From assembly GCF_002157225.2 (NCBI RefSeq), contig NZ_CP020038.1, positions 2,820,501-2,884,500 of the forward strand: 64,000 bases of DNA. The letters are read 5' to 3'. The notes beneath the pieces are model-generated. The model made no database searches. It had not been told where the DNA came from and worked only from the letters and a program-made list of their open reading frames with translations. The position numbers and the translations under genes are program-made. Shown piece by piece: positions 46,796 through 55,825 of this stretch (position 1 is the stretch's first letter; the number at the start of each line of letters is the position of its first letter). The DNA is from Agarilytica rhodophyticola (GTDB lineage: Bacteria; Pseudomonadota; Gammaproteobacteria; Pseudomonadales; Cellvibrionaceae).

Positions 46796-47071
46796 ATGGT
46801 GAATAAATCAGAATTGGTCGAAGCAATTGCAGGTTCTGCGGATATTTCTAAAGCGGCTGCAGGTAGAGCTTTGGATGCAATCACGGAATCAATTGCAACG
46901 GCACTTAAAGAGGGTGATCAGGTGGCGCTAGTTGGCTTTGGTACCTTTCTAGTTAAAGAGAGAGCTGCCCGTACTGGTCGTAATCCTCAAACAGGTGCTC
47001 CTATTGATATTCCTGCTGCAAAAATTCCTTCTTTTAAAGCTGGTAAAGCTTTAAAAGATGCAGTTAACTAA
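46796..47071 (+). CDS. hupB: DNA-binding protein HU-beta
   Basis: Nucleoid-associated protein of about 90 aa. [21 protein letters not shown] at the N-terminus and [20 protein letters not shown], the DNA-binding arm, are diagnostic. Either ATG 46796 or GTG 46799 could start it; GTG 46799 gives the usual N-terminus. The 257 bp between lon and hupB hold no other gene I can support. Confidence 0.96.
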   Translation: MVNKSELVEAIAGSADISKAAAGRALDAITESIATALKEGDQVALVGFGTFLVKERAARTGRNPQTGAPIDIPAAKIPSFKAGKALKDAVN

Positions 47072-47183
47072 TTTACCTAGATATATCTTTTGAATTCTCA
47101 CACAAGCGATATATGCTAAAAAGTTGGAAGATAATCGAAAGGTAAACAGATAAATATTTTTAACAAATTAATCTAAAAAATAG

Positions 47184-47208
47184 AGGCGCATTAAATGCGC
47201 CTTTTTTT
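47184..47208 (+). terminator. Terminator after hupB
   Basis: AGGCGCAT-TAA-ATGCGCCT followed by seven T: an 8-bp stem about 110 bp downstream of hupB and 30 bp before ppiD. Confidence 0.88.
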
Positions 47209-47239
47209 GTAAGATCAATACACTTTTTAAGGTGAAAAA

Positions 47240-49117
47240 ATGCTACAGAAAGTACGTGAGAGCATGAAAGGCACTTTTGTCGCGACTATCGTGTTTTTAT
47301 TTTTTATTGTTCCTTTGATTTTGACTGGCGTTGATGGTGGGTCGTTTCTTGGTAGTGCAGTAGGTACTGATGCAGCTTCCGTAGAGGGGAAAGCGATTTC
47401 TAATGCTGAGTTGCGTAGGGCAATTTATATGCGCAAGCAGCGCTTGTTGGATCAACAAGGTGTCGACCCTAATGCAGAATACCTTAAAGATGAAAACTTA
47501 CGTGGACCTGTTCTTGAAAGCTTAACTCGCCGTGCAGCACTTATTGTTTCCGCTGAGAAAGGTGGTATGGGAGTTTCTGAGCAAGCACTTGATCAACAAA
47601 TACGTGAGCGACCAGAATTTCAATTAGATGGAAAATTTGATGCCCAGACTTATCGTCGTCTGCTGTCTAATTTAGCTTTTACGCCAGCATCGTACAAAGC
47701 CGCTTTATCTGAAGATATTATTTTGGGTCAACACGCCCAAGCTATCGAGCTGTCTACATTTTCTACAGAAGAAGAGCTTAATGATTTGGTTTCACTGATT
47801 CATCAAAAAAGGTCTTTCTTTACCATTAAAGTACCAAAAACCTTAGTGGAGAAAGATGTAAAAGTAAGTGACGATGAGATAAATACCTACTATGAAGAAA
47901 ATAAAAACACCTTTGTAGAAGATGAAAGCTTATCTGTTTCTTATGTCGAATTATCAGCTGCAAATATCGCGCAAACTATCGATATTGATCCGCAAGCAGT
48001 TAAACAACAGTATGAAGCAGAATTAGCAGATTTTAAGAAAACTCAACAATATGAAATAGCGCATATTTTGCTTGAAGAGAAAGATGGTCAACAAGCTTTA
48101 GTGGACGAGGTTTCTCAGAAGATAAAAGATGGTGATGATTTTGCCGAGCTTGTTAGCAAATACTCTGACGATAGTGGTTCAAAAGATAGCGGTGGTAACC
48201 TAGGGGTAATGATTGCGGATACTTTTCCTGAGGCGTTTGAAAACGCAGTTTATTCTCTAGAGGAAGGTCAAGTTTCTGCACCGGTTGTCACCGAAGCGGG
48301 TACACATTTTATTAAAGTCATTGCCAAGAAAGTGACTGAGCCACCTACCTTTGATGAAAGGAAAGAGGCTATTGCGGATGCTATGAAGCTTGCCGAAGCA
48401 GAAGAGATTTACGCACAAAATTTAGACCGCCTTGGTGAGTTGACTTTTAGTGCCGCAGACCTCGCCGATGCCGCAAAAGAACTTAATCTCGAAGTTAAGA
48501 CGACGGAGCCTTTCTCCCGAAATCGAGGAACCGATATTGCGATTAATTCCAATGTTCGTGACGCAGCATATAGTGAGGAGGTGCTCTCCAATGGCTATAA
48601 CAGTAGTGTTTTGGAAATATCCAATACAGCCTCTGTAGTACTTAGAAAAGCAGTGCATAAGCCAGAACGTATTAAGGGACTGGATGAAGTCAAAGAAGTG
48701 GTAACGCAAAACTTAACTAATAAAAAAATTGATGAGGCTCTGAGCGAAATATCATCCAATTTAAAGGATAAGCTTGTAGCAGGTGAGAGTGCAGAGCAAT
48801 TGGCGAAAGCTGACGAATATGAATATAAAGCTTTTGACAAGTCTGAGCGCTCTTCTAGCGAAGCCGGTTTCCAAGCGGTTAATAAGGCTTTTAGTATGAG
48901 TTTAGCTGAAGGTAGTGCTAGTTATGACCATGTAGTAGATCGTGATGGCGGCCATATTGTGCTAGGCCTTACTGAAATAATCCCAGGTCATCGCAGCGAT
49001 ATGAAAGATCAGCAGTTTCAAGGTCTGACTGCTCAGTTAAATGGACAAAATGCAAACTTCGAGACTTCCTCCTATGAGTCGCAAGTTGTTGCCGAAGCTG
49101 ATATCGATATTCACTAG
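47240..49117 (+). CDS. ppiD: Periplasmic folding chaperone PpiD
   Basis: 625-aa inner-membrane protein with an N-terminal anchor (TFVATIVFLFFIVPLILTGV), a SurA-like chaperone region, and a parvulin-type domain at about residues 270-360 (YEIAHILLEEKDG, FAELVSKYSDDSGSKDSGGN, GTHFIKVI). It helps outer-membrane protein folding at the Sec translocon. The lon-hupB-ppiD order is conserved in gammaproteobacteria. Confidence 0.95.
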   Translation: MLQKVRESMKGTFVATIVFLFFIVPLILTGVDGGSFLGSAVGTDAASVEGKAISNAELRRAIYMRKQRLLDQQGVDPNAEYLKDENLRGPVLESLTRRAALIVSAEKGGMGVSEQALDQQIRERPEFQLDGKFDAQTYRRLLSNLAFTPASYKAALSEDIILGQHAQAIELSTFSTEEELNDLVSLIHQKRSFFTIKVPKTLVEKDVKVSDDEINTYYEENKNTFVEDESLSVSYVELSAANIAQTIDIDPQAVKQQYEAELADFKKTQQYEIAHILLEEKDGQQALVDEVSQKIKDGDDFAELVSKYSDDSGSKDSGGNLGVMIADTFPEAFENAVYSLEEGQVSAPVVTEAGTHFIKVIAKKVTEPPTFDERKEAIADAMKLAEAEEIYAQNLDRLGELTFSAADLADAAKELNLEVKTTEPFSRNRGTDIAINSNVRDAAYSEEVLSNGYNSSVLEISNTASVVLRKAVHKPERIKGLDEVKEVVTQNLTNKKIDEALSEISSNLKDKLVAGESAEQLAKADEYEYKAFDKSERSSSEAGFQAVNKAFSMSLAEGSASYDHVVDRDGGHIVLGLTEIIPGHRSDMKDQQFQGLTAQLNGQNANFETSSYESQVVAEADIDIH

Positions 49118-49132
49118 TGATAGTATCGCTGA

Positions 49133-49172
49133 CAATTGTTCTGAGTATGCTTGGCCAGGCTCAGAACAATTG
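49133..49172 (+). terminator. Hairpin after ppiD
   Basis: CAATTGTTCTGAG and its exact reverse complement CTCAGAACAATTG, separated by 14 nt. It starts 15 bp after the ppiD stop. The T run is weak, but the position between converging genes fits a terminator for ppiD and murI. Confidence 0.7.
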
Positions 49173-49223
49173 TTATGTCTCGTCTAAGCCAAATTCATGA
49201 GTGCTAAATTAGGAACTGTCTAG

Positions 49224-50060
49224 TTAGTCAGTGTTTGGTTTGGAGGTTAAATAGGCAAGGAATCGACTTTTCTTGGCGGTTGATAAATCATCTGTCTGGG
49301 TTAGGATGATCTTAATTTCTCTCGTAATTTTTTTTAAGTTTTGTATTTCGTTTGCTTGAGGTTTATCTAATAAATCCCACACTCGCCTGGCAATGGCTTC
49401 GCCTGAATCTATCAAGTTAATACTTCTTTTTCTTTGTGTTGTAATGGCCATTATTTCTTGCTTTAAAAGCGGAAAATGGGTACAGGCAAGTACTAGTGTA
49501 TCTATTTGTTCGGCGTTAGGTTCAGCGAACAAGGTATCAAATTCTTTCTGCAGCAGTCTCTGGTCAATATCATTAGAAAATAATTTTCGCTCTGCAATTT
49601 CTACTAATATATTGCTGCCGTGGAGAATAACTTTATGTTCAGGAGCATAGTCTTTGATCAAATTATGAGTATAAATACGTGAGACTGTTGCTGGAGTCGC
49701 TAGTACCGCGATTACCTTTGACTCAGACAATAGTGCTGCCGGTTTTATTGCAGGCACTACGCCGACAAAAGGACAGTCGAATTTGCCCCTAAGTGTCTCC
49801 AAGGCTAAGGTGCTAGCGGTATTGCATGCGACAACGACGATATCTGGTTTTAGTGCTTCGTATAATTTTCCTACCTGAGTAATAATACGTTGGGTTAATA
49901 CTCGGTCTTCCTTTATCCCGTATGGGTAGAAGGCGTCATCTGCCGCATAACTCATATGACAGTTTGGAATTTTGCGCAGAATCTCTTTGGCGACGCTTAA
50001 ACCCCCGGCTCCGGAATCAAATACGAGTATGTGTGGCAAGACTTGCATATTAGGCATCAT
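49224..50060 (-). CDS. murI: Glutamate racemase
   Basis: Makes D-glutamate for peptidoglycan. The two catalytic cysteines lie in VVACNTAST and LACTHFPLL, and FDSGAGGLSV opens the protein. ATG 50060 (or 50057) gives about 279 aa. The upstream in-frame ATG at 50237 lies inside divergent rmuC and adds a non-conserved stretch. Confidence 0.95.
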   Translation of the reverse strand: MMPNMQVLPHILVFDSGAGGLSVAKEILRKIPNCHMSYAADDAFYPYGIKEDRVLTQRIITQVGKLYEALKPDIVVVACNTASTLALETLRGKFDCPFVGVVPAIKPAALLSESKVIAVLATPATVSRIYTHNLIKDYAPEHKVILHGSNILVEIAERKLFSNDIDQRLLQKEFDTLFAEPNAEQIDTLVLACTHFPLLKQEIMAITTQRKRSINLIDSGEAIARRVWDLLDKPQANEIQNLKKITREIKIILTQTDDLSTAKKSRFLAYLTSKPNTD

Positions 50061-50118
50061 CGACTGACAAGAGTAGAATATCTTACGTGAAATGTAATAA
50101 AAAAAGTAGGTATATCCT

Positions 50119-51543
50119 ATGTTGATCGGGGAAATCGAAACAATAACATTCTTAGTTTCAGCGCTAGTAGTGCTGGCTTTGTCAGTCGTTGTGTTACTTT
50201 TTACTTTTTTGAAGCTTCGCAAACAAGTTGCTATCAATGGAGAGCTTACTGAAAAAAATACCGAGATCGAGCTAACATGTAAACAGCAGAACGAGCTAGA
50301 TCAGCAGGCGTTAATGGATCGTGAGCTGCAGTTAGCGAAACTTCAAACCGTTATTGAGCAACAGGAAAAGCAGCTAAAGTTACATCAAAATAAACTTGAG
50401 CAATTTGATACTTTAAAAGAGCGCTTTATTCAGGTGCAGACCCAGAACGAAGAAAAAGAACGTCAGCTTAAATCCCAAACACTTATGTTACATGAAGCTA
50501 AAACGGCCTTATTAAAAGAGTTTGAGCTAGCCGCTAATAAACTTTTTGAAGAAAAGCAAAGTCGTTTCTCCCAGCTGAGTAAACAAAATATGGAAGCAAT
50601 TTTAGATCCTGTCAAACACCAGTTAAATAGGTTTAATAAGCAGGTTGAAGATGTTTACGACAAGGAAAATGCTCAGCGAAACCAACTTATTGGCCAAATT
50701 GGCGAGCTGCAAAAGCAAACACAAAGAATCAGTGCAGACGCCAATAATCTCGCTAGTGCGCTTAAAGGTGATAATCGTATTCAAGGTAGTTGGGGGGAAA
50801 TAATCCTAGAACGTTTACTAGAGCAATCTGGGCTGGCTAAAGGACGGGAGTTTAATGTTCAAAAAACCTATAAAAGTACAGAAGGCAAGAGTTATCGCCC
50901 CGATGTCGTTATTCATCTACCAGGGGAAAAAGATATTGTTATCGATTCAAAAGTGGCGTTAATAGATTATGAGCGATTTGTTTCCTGCGATGAGGGGGAG
51001 TCAAAAACTCAGTATCTTAAAAAACACGTGGATGCCATAAGAACTCATCTCAAATCTCTATCGTATAAAGAATATCAGGGGTTGCAGGGTATCAGGAGCT
51101 TGGATTTTGTTTTTATGTTTATTCCAATTGATGCTGCATATATTGCTGCTATCCATCATTCCCCTTCAATGTTTGATGAGGCATATGAAAAAAAAGTGAT
51201 ACTTGTAAGTCCCTCTAGCCTTATGGTGGCTTTGCGAACGGTTGAAACTTTATGGCGCAACGAAAAGCAAAGTGCGAATGCAGAGAAAATTGCCATTAGT
51301 GCAGGCAGGTTATACGATCAATTTGTGTTGTTTATGACCGCGTTAGACGATGTAGGCGGATATATTCAAAAAGCGCATGAGTCGCATGAATTGGCCTTGA
51401 AACGCCTGTCAGAAGGTCGCGGTAATATACTTAAACGTATTGAAGATCTAAAAAAATTGGGGGTTAATCCCAGCAAAGTGTTGTCAAAAAACATACAGAA
51501 TGCTGTGCAAACTGATGACGTATCGGCGGAACTAGATAATTAA
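50119..51543 (+). CDS. rmuC: DNA recombination protein RmuC
   Basis: 474 aa: an N-terminal membrane helix (FLVSALVVLALSVVVLLFTF), a long coiled-coil with many Gln/Glu/Lys, and the RmuC nuclease-like domain (GDNRIQGSWGEIILERLLEQ, YRPDVVIHLPGEKDIVIDSK). It limits inversion at short repeats and is proposed to be a nuclease. Divergent from murI. Confidence 0.93.
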   Translation: MLIGEIETITFLVSALVVLALSVVVLLFTFLKLRKQVAINGELTEKNTEIELTCKQQNELDQQALMDRELQLAKLQTVIEQQEKQLKLHQNKLEQFDTLKERFIQVQTQNEEKERQLKSQTLMLHEAKTALLKEFELAANKLFEEKQSRFSQLSKQNMEAILDPVKHQLNRFNKQVEDVYDKENAQRNQLIGQIGELQKQTQRISADANNLASALKGDNRIQGSWGEIILERLLEQSGLAKGREFNVQKTYKSTEGKSYRPDVVIHLPGEKDIVIDSKVALIDYERFVSCDEGESKTQYLKKHVDAIRTHLKSLSYKEYQGLQGIRSLDFVFMFIPIDAAYIAAIHHSPSMFDEAYEKKVILVSPSSLMVALRTVETLWRNEKQSANAEKIAISAGRLYDQFVLFMTALDDVGGYIQKAHESHELALKRLSEGRGNILKRIEDLKKLGVNPSKVLSKNIQNAVQTDDVSAELDN

Positions 51544-51568
51544 AGCCTACTTTTAAGAGAGAAATGTT

Positions 51569-52033
51569 ATGGTCGTATTAGCCTACATTGCATGTATTGT
51601 AGTGGCCGTTCTAATGGGTGTTGCTATTTATTATAATGTTTTATTGTTTAGGAAAAACAAAGAAAATAAGGCGGCAGAGCTTGCTTTTCAAGAAGAGCTT
51701 AGATCTCGTAGAAATAAGAACATTAACAGTATTAATATTATTGCTCGTGCTGTTTTAGATGATCAGGTAAGTTTGACCGAAGCAAGTATCAGGATTAATG
51801 CACTATTGCCCACCTTAAATTTAGATAACAAAACCCTTAATGACTTAAGCGTTTTTAGGCAGCTTTCTGAAGCTACTGCTCATATTCCTATTCTAGAAAA
51901 GTGGAAAGCTTTATCGCGAAAAGAGAAATTGAGCTTCGATAAAGAAAGGGAAAAAATCGAATCTAATTTTCGCGATTTTGTTATTGAAGCCGCGAGGAAG
52001 ATTGTCCAGGAGCAGCTTATTGTTAAGTCCTAA
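51569..52033 (+). CDS. DUF2489-like membrane-anchored protein
   Basis: 154 aa with an N-terminal membrane helix (YIACIVVAVLMGVAIYYNVL) and a helical, charged cytoplasmic part. The AEL-FQEELRSRRNKNINSI and ARAVLDDQVSLTEASIRI segments are in the style of the DUF2489 family. Function unknown. It lies 25 bp after rmuC in a likely operon and ends 3 bp before convergent trmA. Confidence 0.75.
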   Translation: MVVLAYIACIVVAVLMGVAIYYNVLLFRKNKENKAAELAFQEELRSRRNKNINSINIIARAVLDDQVSLTEASIRINALLPTLNLDNKTLNDLSVFRQLSEATAHIPILEKWKALSRKEKLSFDKEREKIESNFRDFVIEAARKIVQEQLIVKS

Positions 52034-52036
52034 ATA

Positions 52037-53137
52037 TCAGGTGTCTTTGCGTGACAGCAAAACACCACATTCTCTATGCTCTGTATAAGGGAATTGATCG
52101 AAAAACGCGAAAGATTTAATGTGGTGAGTTTGACATAAACTTTTGAGATTTTCTTTTAGCGTACTTGGGTTACACGATATATATAAAATATTATCGAATT
52201 TTTGCACCATCGCTTCGGTTTCTTTGTCTAATCCAGCACGTGGTGGGTCTACAAATACAGTAGAAAAGTTGTAGTCATGAAGCTCGATATTTCGTAGCCG
52301 AGTAAATTCCCTGACGCCACTCTGTGCTTGAGTAAATTCCTCGCTGGACATCCTTACTACTGTAATATTGTCACAGTAATTTAGTCCGATATTGTAATTT
52401 GCTGATTTTACTGAGGTTTTAGATACTTCTGTTGCCAAAACTCGCGAAAAATTCTGCGCTAGAGGTAAAGTAAAGTTTCCATTGCCGCAATACAACTCTA
52501 GTAAATCACCAGTTAGATGTTTGGACTCTGTTTGTGCCCATGACAACATCTGTTCGCAGACTTTAGCATTGGGTTGTGTGAAACCTGTTTCGACTTGTTG
52601 GTACTTAAAGGTTTTTTGCTCAATAGAAAACTCTTCGATAACGAAATCTTCTGAGAGTACAATTTTTTGTCCTCTACTTCTGCCGATAATTTTTGTATCT
52701 ATGTCTCCCTGGAGCTTGCGGGCAGAGGTTTCCCATTCGTCATCCAGTGCTCGATGATAAATTAAAGTGGTAACAGAATCGCCATTAGTTGTTGTTAGAA
52801 ATTCTACCTGGAAAAGTTTTCTTTTGAGCACATCATTATCATTAATCTCTTTGAGTAATTTAGGCATTAACTCATTTATTGTTGACGAACCAATATCAAA
52901 ATTTTCGATAATGAACGGCTGTTTGTATTCTCCTTGTTTATACATGGCATAGTGAGCCGTGTTTTTATCATGCCAAATTTTAAATTCCGCACGCATACGA
53001 AAGTGCTTGGCAGGTGAGGGAAAGGATGCTAACTGCGGAGGATTGAATTCTGCAAATTCAGCTAGAGTTTGTTCAATCTTATTGTTAAACAGCTGATCAT
53101 ATTGTGATACATCAGCAGTGCCTAGCGTTATGCTCAT
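52037..53137 (-). CDS. trmA: tRNA (uracil-5-)-methyltransferase
   Basis: Makes m5U54 in the T loop of tRNA using SAM. LELYCGNGNFTLPLA is the SAM motif, FVDPPRAGLD holds a catalytic acid, and YISCNPSTL carries the nucleophilic Cys. 366 aa, equal to E. coli TrmA. Followed (minus strand order: upstream) by the tusBCD genes with 3-nt spacing. Confidence 0.95.
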   Translation of the reverse strand: MSITLGTADVSQYDQLFNNKIEQTLAEFAEFNPPQLASFPSPAKHFRMRAEFKIWHDKNTAHYAMYKQGEYKQPFIIENFDIGSSTINELMPKLLKEINDNDVLKRKLFQVEFLTTTNGDSVTTLIYHRALDDEWETSARKLQGDIDTKIIGRSRGQKIVLSEDFVIEEFSIEQKTFKYQQVETGFTQPNAKVCEQMLSWAQTESKHLTGDLLELYCGNGNFTLPLAQNFSRVLATEVSKTSVKSANYNIGLNYCDNITVVRMSSEEFTQAQSGVREFTRLRNIELHDYNFSTVFVDPPRAGLDKETEAMVQKFDNILYISCNPSTLKENLKSLCQTHHIKSFAFFDQFPYTEHRECGVLLSRKDT

Positions 53138-53140
53138 AAA

Positions 53141-53425
53141 TTAATACCATGTATGGATTGGGTGGTGCTGTATGGATAAAAGAACAAACTCTTTATAGGA
53201 TATCGTTGACAAGGAAGCATGTAGTTTTGTCGATACCTTATTTTCGGGACGACAAAATACGCCATATAGATGCTTCGTTTGACGAGAGATAGTATCAATC
53301 ACTTCGTCCAAAAAACTTTGATTTTGGCGATCATCTATAAGAAATACAACGTGATCACTATCACTGAATGTGTCTTTACATTGACGTATCAGGCCGCTTT
53401 CTACGTTCGAGATAATGTGCAGCAT
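53141..53425 (-). CDS. tusB: TusB-like sulfur relay protein
   Basis: 94-aa DsrH/TusB-like subunit: MLHIISNVESGLIRQC start and an HLYGVFCRPENK segment. It works with TusC and TusD in sulfur transfer for mnm5s2U34 of tRNA. The assignment rests on order (tusD-tusC-tusB reading on the minus strand), since the family is weakly conserved. Confidence 0.8.
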   Translation of the reverse strand: MLHIISNVESGLIRQCKDTFSDSDHVVFLIDDRQNQSFLDEVIDTISRQTKHLYGVFCRPENKVSTKLHASLSTISYKEFVLLSIQHHPIHTWY

Positions 53426-53430
53426 AATAT

Positions 53431-53733
53431 TTAAAAGCTCAAAACTTTTTGATGTTTTAAAGTCATAGTTCTGAGTTCTAGGGCGCTAATTGCCTTTGTC
53501 TCCAAGGGTATGTTTAATAAACAGTTAGGCGACGTGACGGTAAAAATCTGCTTAAGACCGGCTTGTTTAAGCATCAAAAGCTTCTCGTTCAACTCATTAC
53601 CTTGGGAATCATCATCAACTATCAAGACGAGTTCTACCGGCTCTTCGAATGCTAGTGCAACTAGCACGGTATCTAGTCCTGCATTAAATGTGTTTTTATG
53701 GATACCATTAAAAATACATATCATCGCAGTCAC
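53431..53733 (-). CDS. tusC: TusC-like sulfur relay protein
   Basis: 100-aa DsrF/TusC-like protein. AGLDTVLVALAFEEPVELVLIVDDDSQG is the characteristic DsrE-fold core with an acidic loop. Its start overlaps the tusD stop by 4 nt. Confidence 0.82.
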   Translation of the reverse strand: MTAMICIFNGIHKNTFNAGLDTVLVALAFEEPVELVLIVDDDSQGNELNEKLLMLKQAGLKQIFTVTSPNCLLNIPLETKAISALELRTMTLKHQKVLSF

Positions 53734-54125
53734 TTACCACTTGTAGCCTTGTCTTGCTCAATAAGACATAGCTTGTCGCCGAAAGTAATAACGCGATCAG
53801 CGTTAGCATGCATTTCAATTAATTGCCCTAAACCTGCGATGTGAAAACTCTGGTTTAACCGTGAGGTTGATTTTCCAAGTTCGTTTGCAAGCTTATTTTC
53901 TATCGCCGATGCAGTGCAGCACACAGCGTCTATAGAATGCAGTACGATAAATTGTTGCCACTTAAGACTCAACTCATGTTCTATGCAGGCATTTAATGTC
54001 CCCTGTCCCAAATAGAATATGCGCTCAATGGAAAAGCCTTGTTCAATAACCTCACGGCAGAAATGAAGAGCGGATTCAGCAACGGCTGAATGGGGATGGG
54101 CACTAACGACTATCGAGAACTTCAT
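53730..54125 (-). CDS. tusD: TusD-like sulfurtransferase
   Basis: 131 aa. KFSIVVSAHPHSAVAESALHF is the DsrE-fold start; the Cys-Cys pair (AVCCTAS) is the candidate persulfide carrier. ATG 54125 is chosen because the longer frame would pass through the terminator at 54133-54158. First gene of the tusDCB-trmA operon. Confidence 0.85.
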   Translation of the reverse strand: MKFSIVVSAHPHSAVAESALHFCREVIEQGFSIERIFYLGQGTLNACIEHELSLKWQQFIVLHSIDAVCCTASAIENKLANELGKSTSRLNQSFHIAGLGQLIEMHANADRVITFGDKLCLIEQDKATSGK

Positions 54126-54132
54126 AACAAAT

Positions 54133-54158
54133 AAAAAACCCCGCAAGAGCGGGGCTTT
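54133..54158 (-). terminator. Terminator of the YbhL-family gene
   Basis: On the minus strand GCCCCGC-TCTT-GCGGGG followed by six T. It lies between the ybhL-like stop and tusD. Confidence 0.9.
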
Positions 54159-54180
54159 ACAAAATACGCTAGGCCCATAT

Positions 54181-54837
54181 CTAGTCGTCGCTAGTAACAC
54201 CTAGTATATGTAGCAATGATAAAAATATGTTGTATAGCGATACGTATAAAGTCACTGTTGCAGAGATATAATTTCTCTCGCCGCCATGAATAATTTGACT
54301 GGTTTGCCACATAATCAACAGTGAGGAAAGTACAGCAAACATGCAGCTAACGGCCAGACTTAGACCGGAGATATTAAAAAATACATTAGCGATGCCAGCA
54401 ACAAACGCAACTAGGATACCGACCATTATAAAGTTGCCCATAAAGCTGAAGTCTTTACGTGTTACCAACGTATAGCCAGACAAACCAAAGAATATAATCG
54501 AGGTTCCGCCCAGTGCCGTTAAAATTGGCGCATAACCCATAGAGCTTACGTAGTAGTTAAGAATCGGGGCGATAGTAAACCCGAGGAAACCGGTAAGTGC
54601 AAATACCCACACGATACCCCAACCGCTGTTCTTAGTCTTTTCAACGGCGTACAGTAATCCGAAATAGGGCAGAAGCATGAATAATCCGAGGTAAGGAACA
54701 TTCATAGCCATTGATATAACAGCTGTAAACGCACTAAAAGCAATTGTCATTGCTAAAAGAGTGTAAGTGTTTCGTAATACTTTACTCACCTCTGTCGAGT
54801 CGCTTACAGTACCCGCTTGAGAATAAAGCTTTTGCAT
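54181..54837 (-). CDS. Bax inhibitor-1/YccA family membrane protein
   Basis: 218 aa with seven hydrophobic helices and the family-typical acidic C-terminal end (GVTSDD). In the style of YbhL/YccA, the latter an FtsH-modulating membrane protein. The GFLGFTIAPI region and SLYNIFLSLLHILG near the end are characteristic. Calcium leak or protease regulation is inferred from relatives. Confidence 0.88.
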   Translation of the reverse strand: MQKLYSQAGTVSDSTEVSKVLRNTYTLLAMTIAFSAFTAVISMAMNVPYLGLFMLLPYFGLLYAVEKTKNSGWGIVWVFALTGFLGFTIAPILNYYVSSMGYAPILTALGGTSIIFFGLSGYTLVTRKDFSFMGNFIMVGILVAFVAGIANVFFNISGLSLAVSCMFAVLSSLLIMWQTSQIIHGGERNYISATVTLYVSLYNIFLSLLHILGVTSDD

Positions 54838-55182
54838 AGATTATCTCCGTCCTATCGTAAAAATATAACCTAATAATACAAACAAGCCGCCTGTATTCAA
54901 AGGCTTAACTATGACTTTCGACAAATACTTAGTATAAAAGTTTGCCTTGTTGAACTAAATATTGGGTATAAGTATTAGAATTTCAAGCTTTGGCATGCTT
55001 TCCCACGGTACTTTAACTAAGGTAAAGTTAGCGTAAGGCGTATAATTAATCGCTTTGATAACAATAACTTATACTATTCTAGTTATAGGTGTCACTAAGT
55101 ATTATAAGGTTCGACTTTGTTTTGTATATACCACTAGCTTTGGTGGCTGTTCGTTTCTTGTTCTTTTTGGCGGTTTGAAAAT
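54838..55182. other. Intergenic region upstream of the YbhL-family gene
   Basis: About 345 bp, AT-rich, with no convincing gene or RNA. Presumably holds the promoter of the leftward gene. Confidence 0.35.
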
Positions 55183-55362
55183 TTAAGCTTCTAAGGCAAA
55201 TGAGCGACCCTCTCTTTTTAGCATAAGCCATATCTGTTCTTCCGTTAGGTCGGAGATAATAACTTCTCGCTCTTTCTTTGCTGGGTTTAACTTCAGATGA
55301 TGCATTTGCTGCTGAAGCTCGTCGTAAACCTGCTGTAAGTCTTTAAAAACAGTGTCCTTCAT
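55183..55362 (-). CDS. Hypothetical small protein (59 aa)
   Basis: ATG 55362 has AGGAG 7 nt upstream, an excellent ribosome-binding site. The product begins MKDTVFKDLQQVYDELQQQM and continues through LNPAKKEREVIISDLTEEQIW to the stop, strongly helical and charged with well-spaced Leu and Glu. The composition is protein-like in this frame only. No family recognised. Flanked by non-coding DNA. Confidence 0.6.
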   Translation of the reverse strand: MKDTVFKDLQQVYDELQQQMHHLKLNPAKKEREVIISDLTEEQIWLMLKREGRSFALEA

Positions 55363-55627
55363 TACATACTCCTACTTTTTAACAGTCAGCTAGACTAACT
55401 TGTATAAAAACTAACGTGGCATATTACAGCGATATTTTATCAATAGTGAGGTAATTGCATATGCGTAAAATGCGGTAAATCATGTGCGATATTGCCCACA
55501 TTATTTAATAGCGGTGATTGGACTTCTTTAGCCTTTAAAAAACCCTATCCAATATAGGGGAAAGGTGGCTCTGACTTTTAACGTTGCGAAACTTTCTAGG
55601 GGCTACTGCTAGCAATTTGTCGGGCAT
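55363..55627. other. Intergenic region before the tRNA-Ser terminator
   Basis: No gene seen. Contains the promoter side of the small protein at 55183-55362. Confidence 0.3.
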
Positions 55628-55658
55628 AAAAAAAGCCTACCTGTGTAGGGTAGGCTTC
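55628..55658 (-). terminator. Terminator of tRNA-Ser
   Basis: On the minus strand AAGCCTACC, 6-nt loop, GGTAGGCTT followed by T6: a 9-bp stem directly after the tRNA 3' end. Confidence 0.88.
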
Positions 55659-55665
55659 TAAGTTA

Positions 55666-55753
55666 TGGCGGTGGGGCAGGGATTCGAACCCTGGGAGCTG
55701 TTACACTCAACGGTTTTCAAGACCGCCGCTTTCGACCACTCAGCCACCCCACC
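55666..55753 (-). tRNA. tRNA-Ser (TGA)
   Basis: 88 nt on the minus strand, with acceptor GGTGGGG paired to CCCCACC, discriminator G and encoded CCA. The anticodon loop CTTGAAA gives TGA. The long variable arm (class II) is visible. A terminator follows. Confidence 0.96.
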
Positions 55754-55825
55754 TTTCGAGGACGCAGATTATACATAGGATTTCGCGAGGCACAAGCGAT
55801 AACCTTATGTTTTTTATAAAAAAAA

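Noticed and set aside
50061-50237. Longer MurI reading
   Set aside because: The added residues overlap divergent rmuC and do not match the family N-terminus.
54126-54200. Longer TusD reading
   Set aside because: It would pass through a clear terminator hairpin, and the conserved start is at 54125.
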